Shown one piece after another: positions 9,789 through 17,740 of a DNA stretch of 64,000 bases. The stretch covers positions 1 through 64,000 of the forward strand of contig NZ_BONO01000005.1 in NCBI RefSeq assembly GCF_016862755.1, in the 5' to 3' direction. How positions within the stretch are numbered: the stretch's first letter is position 1; each line of letters begins with the position of its first letter. This stretch comes from Cellulomonas pakistanensis (GTDB lineage Bacteria; Actinomycetota; Actinomycetes; Actinomycetales; Cellulomonadaceae). The position numbers were made by a program, and so were the translations under genes. The notes below the pieces were generated by a model. It was not told the origin of the DNA and made no database searches. It worked only from the letters and a program-made list of their open reading frames with translations.

Positions 9789-10402
9789 CGGGCCGCCAGC
9801 GCCTGGCGGCGGACCGTGAGCATCCGCTGCACGACCGTGACGAACGACGCGACCGCGAGCAGGCCGAGCACGACGACGAGCACCGGCTCCGGCACGCCGA
9901 CCCCGACCAGGGCCGTCGCGACCAGCACCGCGGCCAGCCGGTCGGCGCGCTCCGCGATCCCGACCGCCGCCGTCATGCCGAGCCCCTCGGCGCGGGCCCG
10001 GGCGTACGGCACGATCGAGCCGAGCACCAGGCAGGCCAGCGCGAGGCCGGCGCCCCAGTCCGCCCAGGACGAGCCGCTGCCGTGCACGAACCACAGCACG
10101 ATCCCCGAGAAGATCGCCGCGTCGCCGAACCGGTCGAGGGTCGAGTCGAGGAACGCGCCCCACGGCCCGGACCGGCCGGCGCGCCGCGCCATGACCCCGT
10201 CCAGGCTGTCGGTGAGCGCGAAGAACGCGATGACCAGGCTCGCGGCCAGGAAATGGCCCGCCGGGAACAGCCACAGGGCCGCCACGACGACGGCCACGGT
10301 GCCGGTGATGGTCACGGCGTCCGGGGAGACGCCGCGCTTGAGCAGCGCGTCCGCCACCGGCGTGAAGAGCCGCGTCATGGCCCCTCGCAGTCCGTTCAGC
10401 AC
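9785..10402 (-). CDS. pgsA: Phosphatidylinositol phosphate synthase (CDP-alcohol phosphatidyltransferase)
   Basis: This is an integral membrane enzyme joining CDP-diacylglycerol to inositol phosphate, the first step of PI and PIM synthesis. In the 205-residue product the full family signature is present: D65-x2-D68-G69-x2-A72-R73-x8-G82-x3-D86-x3-D90. Several hydrophobic helices surround it. The GTG at 10402 lies seven bases after the HIT gene stop. Synteny with the mycobacterial PI synthase locus supports this over phosphatidylglycerophosphate synthase. Confidence 0.93.
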   Translation of the reverse strand: MLNGLRGAMTRLFTPVADALLKRGVSPDAVTITGTVAVVVAALWLFPAGHFLAASLVIAFFALTDSLDGVMARRAGRSGPWGAFLDSTLDRFGDAAIFSGIVLWFVHGSGSSWADWGAGLALACLVLGSIVPYARARAEGLGMTAAVGIAERADRLAAVLVATALVGVGVPEPVLVVVLGLLAVASFVTVVQRMLTVRRQALAAR

Positions 10403-10409
10403 GTCCCGG

Positions 10410-11018
10410 TCATCCCTTCTGGTCGCCGGCGGCGGGGTCGCCGTCCGCCGGCCAGGCCGCCGCGAGGCGCGCCCGGGTGTCGTGCAGCAGCTCGGGCAGC
10501 GCCCGGGTCCGCCCGACGATCGGCAGGAAGTTGCTGTCGCCCGACCAGCGGGGCACGACGTGCTGGTGCAGGTGCGCGGCGATGCCCGCGCCGGCGACGG
10601 CGCCCTGGTTCATGCCCAGGTTGAAGCCGTGCGGGCCGCTGACCTCGCGCAGCACGCGCATCGCGGTGCGGGTCAGCTCCGCGACCTCCGCCACCTCGGC
10701 GCCCGTCAGGTCGGTGTAGTCGGCGACGTGCCGGTACGGGACCACCAGGACGTGCCCGCCGTTGTACGGGTACAGGTTGAGCACCACGTAGGCCACGGCG
10801 CCGCGCGCGACGACCAGGCCGTCCTCGTCGGGCAGGCCGGGGATGCGGCAGAACGGGCACCCGTCACCCTCCGCGCCGTCGGCCGGCTTGTTCTCGCCGC
10901 CGATGTACGCCATCCGGTGCGGGGTCCACAGGCGGCCGAAGCCGTCGGGCACGCCCGGGAGGCCGGCGGCGTCCTCCACCGCCGGCCCGCCCGGGCCGGT
11001 GCCCTCGTGCTCGGTCAC
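10410..11018 (-). CDS. HIT-domain protein, probable Ap4A phosphorylase
   Basis: A 202-residue histidine-triad protein. The triad AAHLHQHVVPRW has histidines at 149, 151 and 153; CPFC at 54-57 may be a zinc knuckle. In Mycobacterium tuberculosis the orthologue by position and motif (between thrS and pgsA) is a diadenosine tetraphosphate phosphorylase. Next to thrS such an activity makes sense, because aminoacyl-tRNA synthetases generate Ap4A. The start is the GTG at 11018, four bases after the thrS stop. Confidence 0.88.
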   Translation of the reverse strand: MTEHEGTGPGGPAVEDAAGLPGVPDGFGRLWTPHRMAYIGGENKPADGAEGDGCPFCRIPGLPDEDGLVVARGAVAYVVLNLYPYNGGHVLVVPYRHVADYTDLTGAEVAEVAELTRTAMRVLREVSGPHGFNLGMNQGAVAGAGIAAHLHQHVVPRWSGDSNFLPIVGRTRALPELLHDTRARLAAAWPADGDPAAGDQKG

Positions 11019-11022
11019 CGCG

Positions 11023-13038
11023 TCAGACCTGCGCGTGCTCGCGGACCGCGGTCACGACCCGCTGCACGGCCTCCGCGACCGGCACGCCGTTCTCCTGGCG
11101 GCCGTCCCGGTACCGGAACGACACCGCGCCGGCCTCGGCGTCCTCGCCGCCCGCGATCAGCACGAACGGGATCTTCTGCGTGCTGGCGTTGCGGATCTTC
11201 TTGCCGAACCGGTCGCTGGACCGGTCGAGCTCGGCGCGGATGCCCTGGGCGCGCAGCTGGGCCACGACGTCCTCGAGGTACGGCTCGAACGGCTCGGCCA
11301 CCGGCACCGCGAGCACCTGCACCGGCGCGAGCCAGGCCGGGAACGCCCCCGCGTAGTGCTCGGTCAGCACCGCGAAGAACCGCTCGATCGACCCGAACAG
11401 CGCGCGGTGGATCATCACCGGGCGCTGGCGGGTGCCGTCCGCGGCGGTGTACTCGAGGTCGAACCGCTCCGGCAGGTTGAAGTCGAGCTGGATCGTCGAC
11501 ATCTGCCAGGTGCGGCCGATCGCGTCCTTGGCCTGGACGGAGATCTTCGGGCCGTAGAACGCGGCGCCGCCCGGGTCCGGGACCAGCTCGAGGCCGGACT
11601 CGGTGGCGACCTGGCGCAGCGTCTCGGTCGCCTCCTCCCAGGCCGCGTCCTCGCCGACCGACTTCTCCGGGTTCCGGGTGGACAGCTCCAGGTAGAAGTC
11701 GTCCAGGCCGTAGTCCTTGAGCAGGTCGAGGACGAACGTGAGCAGGCTGGTGAGCTCGCCCTTCATCTGCTCGCGGGTGCAGTAGATGTGCGCGTCGTCC
11801 TGCGTGAAGCCGCGGGCGCGGGTCAGGCCGTGCACCACGCCGGACTTCTCGTACCGGTACACCGTGCCGAACTCGAACAGCCGCAGCGGCAGCTCGCGGT
11901 ACGAGCGGCCCCGGGAGTCGAAGATCAGGTTGTGCATCGGGCAGTTCATCGGCTTGAGGTAGTAGTTCTGCCCCGCGCGCTTGATGTTGCCCTCGGCGTC
12001 CCGCTCCTCGTCCAGCTGCATCGGGGGGTACATCCCGTCCGCGTACCAGTCGAGGTGGCCCGAGATCTCGAACAGCTGCTGCTTGGTGATGTGCGGCGAG
12101 TTGACGAACGAGTAGCCGGCCTCGACGTGCTTGCGCCGGCTGTACTCCTCCATCTCCATGCGGATGATGCCGCCCTTGGGGTGGAACACCGCCAGGCCCG
12201 AGCCGATCTCGTCCGGGAACGAGAACAGGTCGAGCTCGGTGCCGAGCCGGCGGTGGTCGCGGCGCTCGGCCTCGGCGACCCGCTCCAGGTACGCCTTGAG
12301 CTCGTCCTTGGTCGGCCATGCCGTGCCGTACACGCGCTGCAGCTGCGGGTTCTTCTCGCTCCCCCGCCAGTAGGCCGCGGCCGAGCGGGTCAGCTGGAAG
12401 CCGTTGCCGAGCACCTTGGTGCTGGGCACGTGCGGGCCGCGGCACAGGTCCTGCCAGACGACCGTCTCGGTCTCCCGGCCCGCGCCGCGCACGTTCTGGT
12501 AGTACGTCAGGCCGCCGGCGCCGACCTCGACGGAGGCGCCCTCGCCCGCTGTGTCCGCGGTGGACTTCAGGCCGATCAGCTCGAGCTTGTAGGGCTCGTC
12601 CGCGGCCAGCGCGCGCGCCTCGTCGTCCGTCACCTCGACCCGGCGGAACGTCTGGCCCTCGCGCACGATCCGCGACATCGCCTTCTCGAGGGCCTTGAGG
12701 TCCTCGGGCGTGAACGGGTCCTCGACGTCGAAGTCGTAATAGAAGCCGTCGGTCACCGGCGGGCCGATGCCGAGCTTCGCCTTCGGGTTGACCTCCTGCA
12801 CCGCCTGCGCGAGCACGTGCGCGGCCGAGTGCCGCAGCACGGCGAGCCCGTCCGGCGAGTCGATCGTGACGGCCTCGACGGTGGCGCCGTCCGCCAGCGG
12901 GCGGGACAGGTCCTGGAGGTCCCCGTCGACGCGCATGACGACCACGTCGCGGCGAGCGGAGAACAGGTCCGTGCCCGTCGTCCCCGCCTCGGCCGTGGTG
13001 CTGGTGCCGTCGACGGTGAGGGTGATGAGCTCGGACAC
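11023..13038 (-). CDS. thrS: Threonyl-tRNA synthetase
   Basis: ThrRS charges tRNA-Thr. The 671-residue product has an N-terminal TGS-like domain (1-60), the second additional/editing domain (with [10 protein letters not shown] near 110), a class II catalytic core with the zinc-binding MNCPMHN cysteine, motif 3 near the end of the core, and the C-terminal anticodon-binding domain ([21 protein letters not shown]). Length is normal. It heads the minus-strand operon with HIT, pgsA, patA, pimA and the LemA-like gene. No T-box leader was seen upstream; a TAGCAT -10-like hexamer occurs at 13095-13090. Confidence 0.97.
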   Translation of the reverse strand: MSELITLTVDGTSTTAEAGTTGTDLFSARRDVVVMRVDGDLQDLSRPLADGATVEAVTIDSPDGLAVLRHSAAHVLAQAVQEVNPKAKLGIGPPVTDGFYYDFDVEDPFTPEDLKALEKAMSRIVREGQTFRRVEVTDDEARALAADEPYKLELIGLKSTADTAGEGASVEVGAGGLTYYQNVRGAGRETETVVWQDLCRGPHVPSTKVLGNGFQLTRSAAAYWRGSEKNPQLQRVYGTAWPTKDELKAYLERVAEAERRDHRRLGTELDLFSFPDEIGSGLAVFHPKGGIIRMEMEEYSRRKHVEAGYSFVNSPHITKQQLFEISGHLDWYADGMYPPMQLDEERDAEGNIKRAGQNYYLKPMNCPMHNLIFDSRGRSYRELPLRLFEFGTVYRYEKSGVVHGLTRARGFTQDDAHIYCTREQMKGELTSLLTFVLDLLKDYGLDDFYLELSTRNPEKSVGEDAAWEEATETLRQVATESGLELVPDPGGAAFYGPKISVQAKDAIGRTWQMSTIQLDFNLPERFDLEYTAADGTRQRPVMIHRALFGSIERFFAVLTEHYAGAFPAWLAPVQVLAVPVAEPFEPYLEDVVAQLRAQGIRAELDRSSDRFGKKIRNASTQKIPFVLIAGGEDAEAGAVSFRYRDGRQENGVPVAEAVQRVVTAVREHAQV

Positions 13039-13170
13039 GACAGGGGTCTCCTCGGGTCGGCCCGCACCTCGCGCGCGGGGTCCGGGTCGATGCTACCGAC
13101 CGGTCACCCGGTCGAGGGCCCGCGGCGCTCCGCCGGGGCCCGGGTCGCCGCACGGCGGCCGTCGCACGAC

Positions 13171-13204
13171 GAAGGCCCCGGTCCGCTGCGGGACCGGGGC
13201 CTTC
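13171..13204 (-). terminator. Hairpin terminator after tRNA-Val(CAC)
   Basis: A perfect 14-base stem (GAAGGCCCCGGTCC with its complement) around a six-base loop starts eight bases after the tRNA 3' end. The stem closely resembles the hairpin after the second tRNA cluster at 16544. Confidence 0.75.
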
Positions 13205-13211
13205 GAGCCGG

Positions 13212-13283
13212 TGGGCGATACTGGGTTCGAACCAGTGACCTCTTCGGTGTGAACGAAGCGCGCTACCACTGCGCCAATCGCCC
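13212..13283 (-). tRNA. tRNA-Val (CAC)
   Basis: A 72-base cloverleaf on the minus strand. The acceptor GGGCGAT pairs with ATCGCCC, with discriminator A. The anticodon stem CTTCG/CGAAG encloses loop TTCACAC (anticodon CAC), and the T-loop GGTTCGAACC is intact. CCA is not encoded. An AT-rich TAATGTTCTCG element lies just upstream and recurs before the tRNA-Gly gene at 16207, so it is probably the tRNA -10 region. The body is nearly identical to the tRNA-Val(GAC) at 16467. Confidence 0.95.
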
Positions 13284-13469
13284 GGCAGACGAGAACATTA
13301 CCCGACCCGGGGCGCGGAACCGAAATCGGCGCCGCCGTCCCGGTCGTGGAGCGGGCCGGCGGCCGCGGGGTCGCGCGCCGTCGGCCGGCGCGGGGTGCCG
13401 GTGAGGCGTCCGGGTGGGTGAAGTTCCGCCCTGGACTGACGCACCTGGCGCCCCGTGCGTCATGATGGT

Positions 13470-13483
13470 CGTCTCGCGAGACG
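13470..13483. promoter_or_regulatory. CGTCTCGCGAGACG palindrome upstream of the ssgB-like gene
   Basis: A perfect 14-base palindrome ends seven bases before the AAGGAGGT ribosome-binding site of the ssgB-like gene. The placement in the 5' untranslated region suggests an operator or an mRNA structure controlling this gene. Confidence 0.45.
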
Positions 13484-13501
13484 TGTGTGAAGGAGGTTGC
13501 G

Positions 13502-13930
13502 GTGGCCCAGCGCTCGTACGACGTCGTCGAGACCGTCGCCATGCAGCTCATCAGCTCCGATGCCAGCGTCCTGCCGGTCACCGCCGAGCTGTCCTACCGC
13601 GTGAGCGACCCGTACACGGTGCGCGCCGTGTTCACGTCGCCCCAATCCACCTCGGTCTGGCTGCTCGGCCGGGAGCTCCTGCTCCAGGGCATGCTCGCCG
13701 ACGCCGAGGACCCCGCCGGCTGCGGCGACGTCCAGGTGTGGCGCGACGAGGACCCGATGTTCACCCTCGTCTCGCTCACGGGCATCGAGGGCAGCGCGCT
13801 CCTCGCGTCCCCGTCCGAGCCCCTGGAGCGGTTCCTCACCGCGACCGAGCAGCTCGTCGCGCTCGGCACGGAGAGCGACCGCATGGAGGGCGAGATCGCC
13901 GCCCTCATCGCCGCGCTGCTCACCGCCTGA
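13502..13930 (+). CDS. SsgA/SsgB-family cell division (sporulation-like) protein
   Basis: The 142-residue product matches the actinobacterial SsgA-like (SALP) family. In streptomycetes SsgB positions FtsZ at sporulation septa. Family-like features are the LPVTAELSYRVSDPYTVRAVF block near residues 25-45 and the WLLGRELL and DVQVWR stretches. The GTG at 13502 has a near-ideal AAGGAGGT at the correct spacing and was chosen over an in-frame upstream GTG. In a rod-shaped, non-sporulating actinobacterium it more likely acts in ordinary septation. It is monocistronic and divergent from the tRNA-Val gene. Confidence 0.88.
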   Translation: MAQRSYDVVETVAMQLISSDASVLPVTAELSYRVSDPYTVRAVFTSPQSTSVWLLGRELLLQGMLADAEDPAGCGDVQVWRDEDPMFTLVSLTGIEGSALLASPSEPLERFLTATEQLVALGTESDRMEGEIAALIAALLTA

Positions 13931-13954
13931 CGGGTCGGCCGCGCGGGTCCGGGC

Positions 13955-14794
13955 CTACGGGTCCAGGTCGTCGTCCGAGCGCGCCCGGAACAGCCGCGCG
14001 ACCTCGGCGGTGAGCGGGCCGACCCGCGTCGGCTCACCCTCGACGGCCTCGACGCCCACGACGCCGCGCAGCGACCCGGTGAGCGCGAGCCCCGCGGAGC
14101 CCTCGCGCGCGTCCTCGACGACGGACCACGGCAGCTCCTCGGCGCCGGCCTCGCGGACCGGCAGCCCGGCGTCGGCCGCCCAGTCGAGCACCAGCGCGCG
14201 CGTCACTCCCGGCAGGCACCCCGACGACAGCGCCGGCGTCAGCAGCGCGCCGCCGCGCTCGACCAGCACGTTGGAGGTCGTGCCCTCGCACAGCGCACCG
14301 CGGGTGTTCGCCAGCAGGGCCTCGTTCCCGCCGGCGCGGGTCGCCGCCGCCAGCGCGAGGACGTCCGCGGCGTAGGAGGTCGACTTGTGGCCGGCGAGCG
14401 GCGAGCGCTCGTTGCGCACCCACGGGGACCGGACGACGTGGGCCGGGCCGCGCACCGGGGCGGGGGCGGCGGAGACGACCAGGACGGGGCGGGCGTCGGC
14501 CCCGGGCGCGCCGGGGGTCACCGTGATCCGCAGCCGGCCCACCTCGGGGCCGCTCGCCCCGAGCACCTCGGCGACGGCCGCGCGGACCTCCGCGCCGTCG
14601 ACCGCGGGCAGGCCCAGCGCGTCCAGCGACGCGGCGAGCCGGGCCAGGTGCCGGGTGAGCGCGAACGCCCGGCCCCGCACGACCGCGCACGTCTCGAACA
14701 GGCCGAGCCCGGTCGCGACGCCGGGGTCGGTGCCGGCGACGACGGGCTCGCGCGGGTCGCGCAGCCGGCCGCCGGCCCACAGGACGCTCGCCAC
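13955..14794 (-). CDS. pabC: Aminodeoxychorismate lyase / class IV aminotransferase
   Basis: PabC releases pyruvate from 4-amino-4-deoxychorismate to give p-aminobenzoate for folate. The 279-residue fold-type IV PLP enzyme has the PLP lysine in AGHKSTSYAADVLA near residue 145 and EGTTSNVLVERGG near 180. The start GTG at 14794 follows the pabB stop by five bases. A branched-chain aminotransferase-like or D-amino acid transaminase role is possible for this fold, but the pabB neighbour favours PabC. Confidence 0.87.
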   Translation of the reverse strand: MASVLWAGGRLRDPREPVVAGTDPGVATGLGLFETCAVVRGRAFALTRHLARLAASLDALGLPAVDGAEVRAAVAEVLGASGPEVGRLRITVTPGAPGADARPVLVVSAAPAPVRGPAHVVRSPWVRNERSPLAGHKSTSYAADVLALAAATRAGGNEALLANTRGALCEGTTSNVLVERGGALLTPALSSGCLPGVTRALVLDWAADAGLPVREAGAEELPWSVVEDAREGSAGLALTGSLRGVVGVEAVEGEPTRVGPLTAEVARLFRARSDDDLDP

Positions 14795-14799
14795 GGCGG

Positions 14800-16029
14800 T
14801 CAGTCTGCCACCGGGGCCGCCGGGGCCTCCGGGGCCGCCGGGGGCGCCGGGGCCGCCGGGGGCGCCGGAGCCTCCGGGGGCTTCGGGGCCTCCGGGGGCG
14901 CCGAGGCCAACCCGACGAGCCGGCGGGCTTTCAGCTCCGTCTCGGCCCACTCCGCGTCGGGGTCGCTCCCCCACGTGATGCCGGCGCCGGTGCCGAACCG
15001 CAGCACCCCGTCGCGCCAGACGAACGTGCGGATCCCGACGGCCAGCTCCGCGCGGACGGCTCCCCGGTCGTCGACCTCGACCCAGCCGACCGCGCCGCAG
15101 TACGGCCCGCGCGGGACGGGCTCGAGCCGCCGGATCAGGTCGAGTGCCGACGACTTCGGCGCCCCGGACACCGACCCCGGCGGGAACGTCGCGCCGAGCA
15201 GCCGCGCCCACGCGTCCGCGCCGTCCCGCACGTCGGCGCGCAGCCGCCCGCGGACCGTCGACACCAGGTGCACGAGCCCGGGGTGCTCCTCGACGCCGAG
15301 CAGCGTCGTCACCTCGACCGTCCCCGGCTCGCACACCCGCTGCAGGTCGTTGCGCACCAGGTCGGTGATCATCACGTTCTCGGCGCGGTCCTTCGCGGTG
15401 AGACCGGCCGCCGTCGGCGCGGTGCCCTTGATCGGCGCCGAGGTGACCCAGCCGTCCTCCACCCGCAGGTACAGCTCCGGCGAGGCCGTGACCACCCACA
15501 CCGGCGGCACCGCTCCCCCGGCCGGCACGTGCACGCCGCCGGCGTACGGCGCGGGGTTGCCCGCGGCGAGGCGGGCGCCGAGGGCGCGGGCGTCGGGCTC
15601 GCGGCCGCCGTCGGCCGGCAGCGGGGCGGAGAGCACGCGGCAGAGGTTGGCCTGGTAGACGTCCCCCTCGCGCACGGCGTCCCGGACGGCCGCGACGGCG
15701 GCGACGTAGGCGGGCTCGTCGAGGGACGAGGTCCACGCCCCGGGGTCGGGGCCGCGCCAGCGGCGGCCCTGGCCGGGATCGGGCGCGGCGCCGGTGCCGG
15801 TGCCCAGGTCCGGCGCGGCGCCGGGCTCCGCGGTGCGGAACCGCCAGGCCGCCACCGGGCCCTCGAAGTCGCCGACCAGCACCCAGTGGCCCGGCGCCCG
15901 CAGCCGCCCCGGCTCCCGAGCGACGTCCGGGACGTGCTCGACCGGGTCGCGCAGCACCCGGCCGCCGAACCAGGCGACGCCGTCGGCGGCGGTCGGGTGC
16001 GCCGCGGGGGCGGCGGGCTGAGTCGGCAC
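14800..16029 (-). CDS. pabB: Aminodeoxychorismate synthase component I
   Basis: The 409-residue chorismate-binding enzyme converts chorismate plus ammonia to aminodeoxychorismate. Visible family motifs are IKGTAPTAAG, DRAENVMITDLVRNDLQRVCEPGTVEV, the glutamate-rich LLGATFPPGSVSGAPK, and CGAVGWV. There is no fused glutaminase (PabA) domain, and none is encoded nearby. The last 40 residues are an Ala/Pro-rich tail encoded by a GC-rich minisatellite, absent from typical PabB. It lies directly upstream of pabC. Confidence 0.88.
   Translation of the reverse strand: MPTQPAAPAAHPTAADGVAWFGGRVLRDPVEHVPDVAREPGRLRAPGHWVLVGDFEGPVAAWRFRTAEPGAAPDLGTGTGAAPDPGQGRRWRGPDPGAWTSSLDEPAYVAAVAAVRDAVREGDVYQANLCRVLSAPLPADGGREPDARALGARLAAGNPAPYAGGVHVPAGGAVPPVWVVTASPELYLRVEDGWVTSAPIKGTAPTAAGLTAKDRAENVMITDLVRNDLQRVCEPGTVEVTTLLGVEEHPGLVHLVSTVRGRLRADVRDGADAWARLLGATFPPGSVSGAPKSSALDLIRRLEPVPRGPYCGAVGWVEVDDRGAVRAELAVGIRTFVWRDGVLRFGTGAGITWGSDPDAEWAETELKARRLVGLASAPPEAPKPPEAPAPPAAPAPPAAPEAPAAPVAD
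14812..14905. repeat. GC minisatellite encoding the PabB Ala/Pro tail
   Basis: Imperfect 9- and 15-base repeats built on GGGGCCGCC/GGGGCGCC/GGGGCCTCC units encode about 30 residues of APxAP repeats at the C-terminus of PabB. The repeat stays in frame and seems to be an expanded, disordered tail. Confidence 0.75.
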
Positions 16030-16181
16030 GGGGCCACGCTAGCCAGCCCGGGCACGGGCGCGTGACCTGCGGGTGTGGCGCAGGTCGCACCACCCGTCGC
16101 AGGCCCGCGGGCGCCTCCGGAGCGCCTCCCGGGGCCCGGATCCGCGTCATCACGCGGGACTCCGGGCCCCTGGTCAGCCAA

Positions 16182-16212
16182 TTGGACTCCCACCTCGGAA
16201 GTCGGCTAATGT
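16182..16212 (+). promoter_or_regulatory. Probable promoter of the Gly-Cys-Val tRNA cluster
   Basis: TTGGAC at 16182-16187 and TAATGT at 16207-16212, 19 bases apart, lie 46 bases before tRNA-Gly. The TAATGTTCTCG segment also precedes tRNA-Val(CAC) on the other strand. Just upstream, 16132-16170 forms a nested hairpin (GGGGCCCGGA/TCCGGGCCCC). Confidence 0.6.
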
Positions 16213-16257
16213 TCTCGACGCACCAGGAACGCCGGTGAGAACCGGCAGGACAGGCGC

Positions 16258-16329
16258 GCGGACGTGGCTCAGTGGTAGAGCATCACCTTGCCAAGGTGAG
16301 GGTCGCGGGTTCGAATCCCGTCGTCCGCT
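16258..16329 (+). tRNA. tRNA-Gly (GCC)
   Basis: A complete 72-base cloverleaf: acceptor GCGGACG/CGTCCGC with discriminator T, anticodon stem-loop CACCTTGCCAAGGTG (anticodon GCC), T arm GCGGGTTCGAATCCCGT. It is the first of three tRNAs in tandem. Confidence 0.95.
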
Positions 16330-16382
16330 CGGAGGCAGACACTCCCGGCCGACCTTTCGGTCGCTGAGGACTGAGGTCTCAG

Positions 16383-16453
16383 GGTGGAGTGGCCGAGAGG
16401 CGAGGCAGCGGCCTGCAAAGCCGTATACGTGGGTTCGAATCCCATCTCCACCT
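16383..16453 (+). tRNA. tRNA-Cys (GCA)
   Basis: A 71-base cloverleaf: acceptor GGTGGAG/CTCCACC with discriminator T (the U73 expected of tRNA-Cys), anticodon loop CTGCAAA (GCA), T arm GTGGGTTCGAATCCCAT. It lies between tRNA-Gly and tRNA-Val. Confidence 0.94.
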
Positions 16454-16466
16454 CGTAGTAGCACCC

Positions 16467-16541
16467 GGGCGATTGGCGCAGCGGTAGCGCGCTTCCCTGA
16501 CACGGAAGAGGTCACTGGTTCGATCCCAGTATCGCCCACCA
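16467..16541 (+). tRNA. tRNA-Val (GAC)
   Basis: A 72-base body plus encoded CCA at 16539-16541. Acceptor GGGCGAT/ATCGCCC, anticodon stem CTTCC/GGAAG with loop CTGACAC (GAC), T arm CTGGTTCGATCCCAG. Apart from the anticodon arm it is almost the same as tRNA-Val(CAC) at 13212, pointing to a local duplication. Confidence 0.95.
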
Positions 16542-16543
16542 GC

Positions 16544-16578
16544 ACGAAGGCCCCAGGTCACCGACCCGGGGCCTTCGT
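16544..16578 (+). terminator. Hairpin terminator of the tRNA cluster
   Basis: ACGAAGGCCCC pairs with GGGGCCTTCGT, and an inner GGTC/GACC pair extends the stem past one mismatch. It begins three bases after tRNA-Val(GAC) and resembles the terminator of the other tRNA-Val at 13171. Confidence 0.75.
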
Positions 16579-16590
16579 CGTTCCCCGGGG

Positions 16591-16830
16591 ACGGCGGAGG
16601 CCACCGAGGCCGACGCCCGTGCCGACGCGTCCTTCGCCGACGCCCTGCGGAACAACCAGCGCGGTGACGGCTCCACGCTCCTGACCGTCCTGTTCGCGCT
16701 GGTGCTGCTCTTCACGGCCATGTCGGACCGCGCGCGGCGCCCGGTGGCGGGCTACGCCCTGCTCAGCCTCGCGGGGGTGCTGTTCGTGCTGGGCGTCGTC
16801 CTGCTGGCGACGTCCCCGACGATCGTCCGA
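16591..16830 (+). pseudogene. Remnant of a small two-helix membrane protein gene
   Basis: The frame beginning at 16591 reads ATEADARADASFADALRNNQ and then two hydrophobic helices (TLLTVLFALVLLFTA and YALLSLAGVLFVLGVVLLA). This resembles the C-terminal end of an actinobacterial membrane protein. It has no start codon with a ribosome-binding site: upstream it runs into the tRNA terminator. After about 16830 the frame changes to an Arg/Pro-rich sequence antisense to the M23 gene. Both ends of the original gene are therefore missing. A GTG at 16702 could begin an 86-residue product, but its last third would be nonsense. Confidence 0.6.
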
Positions 16831-16864
16831 CCGGTTCCGGGTCGCGCCGGGGCGGGAGCATCGC

Positions 16865-17740
16865 TCAGGGCCAGTCGGCGCCGGATCGCGCCGCGAGCAT
16901 CACCTCGTCGTTCCCCGGCAGCCCGTCGGCGGCGCCCGCCGCGGCCTCGCCGTCGCCGGTGACCTCGATCCCCCGGAACGCCATCGGCAGCCCCTGCGCC
17001 TCCCACAGCGATGCGCGGTCCATGAGCTGCGCGTGCACGTGCGGCTCGCTGCTGTTGCCCGAGTTGCCGCACTCCGCGATCTGCTGCCCGGCGACGACGG
17101 CGTCGCCCGGTGCGACGCGCAGCGAGCCGCGGCGCAGGTGCGCCACCAGCGCGTGCGCGCCCTCCGGGGTCCGGACGACGACGTGGTTGCCGACGACGAA
17201 CCGCGGCCCGCCGAGCTCCCGCACCGCGCCCTCGACCACCAGGTAGGCGAACCCGAGCCACGACGACCGCGCGCGGTGGTCGCGCTGCCGGTCCGAGGCG
17301 GCGACCACCACGCCGGCCACCATCGCGAGAACCGGCTCGCCGAACGCCGGGTAGTCGCCGGCGGGGCGGAACCCGGCCCCGAACGCCGGCCGCGCCCCCT
17401 CGTCCGGCTCGTGCACCAGGTCGATGGCGTACGCCTGGCCGTAGGCGCGGGTGCCGTGGCTCGGCACGCGCGTCGCCGGGCTGTTCAGCGCGCGCCACCT
17501 CCCTCGCACCGGCGACGCGACCGCCCGAGCGCCGCCCGGGTCGACCGGGCGGCCCCTGCGCGACACGACGAGCGCGACGCCCATCAGCACGACCCCGAGC
17601 AGCGGGCCCAGCCCCAGCGCCGAGCGGAGCCCGCCGTCGGGCAGCACCAGCCGGAGCACCGTCGAGAGCAGGATCAGCAGGACGCCCGCGGCCATGATGC
17701 GCAGCCGCGCGCGGTACAGCAGGCGCGCCACGGCGGTCAC
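16865..17740 (-). CDS. Membrane-anchored M23-type (LytM) peptidase-like protein
   Basis: The 291-residue product has two N-terminal membrane helices (about residues 8-27 and 40-60) followed by a LytM-like domain. The zinc-ligand pattern is recognisable: SHGTRAYGQAYAIDLV supplies the H...D pair and SSEPHVHAQL the HxH. M23 enzymes cut peptidoglycan cross-bridges or act as cell-wall activators. The GTG at 17740 overlaps the ArsR stop as GTGA and is preferred over an ATG 21 bases upstream. It is co-transcribed with the ArsR-type regulator. Confidence 0.78.
   Translation of the reverse strand: MTAVARLLYRARLRIMAAGVLLILLSTVLRLVLPDGGLRSALGLGPLLGVVLMGVALVVSRRGRPVDPGGARAVASPVRGRWRALNSPATRVPSHGTRAYGQAYAIDLVHEPDEGARPAFGAGFRPAGDYPAFGEPVLAMVAGVVVAASDRQRDHRARSSWLGFAYLVVEGAVRELGGPRFVVGNHVVVRTPEGAHALVAHLRRGSLRVAPGDAVVAGQQIAECGNSGNSSEPHVHAQLMDRASLWEAQGLPMAFRGIEVTGDGEAAAGAADGLPGNDEVMLAARSGADWP

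Noticed and set aside
13039..13170. T-box riboswitch upstream of thrS
   Set aside because: No T-box sequence, specifier loop or antiterminator structure is visible in the short leader.
16132..16170. Nested hairpin as the terminator of an upstream gene
   Set aside because: It lies between divergent pabB and the tRNA cluster, so no transcript ends there; it may be incidental or regulatory.
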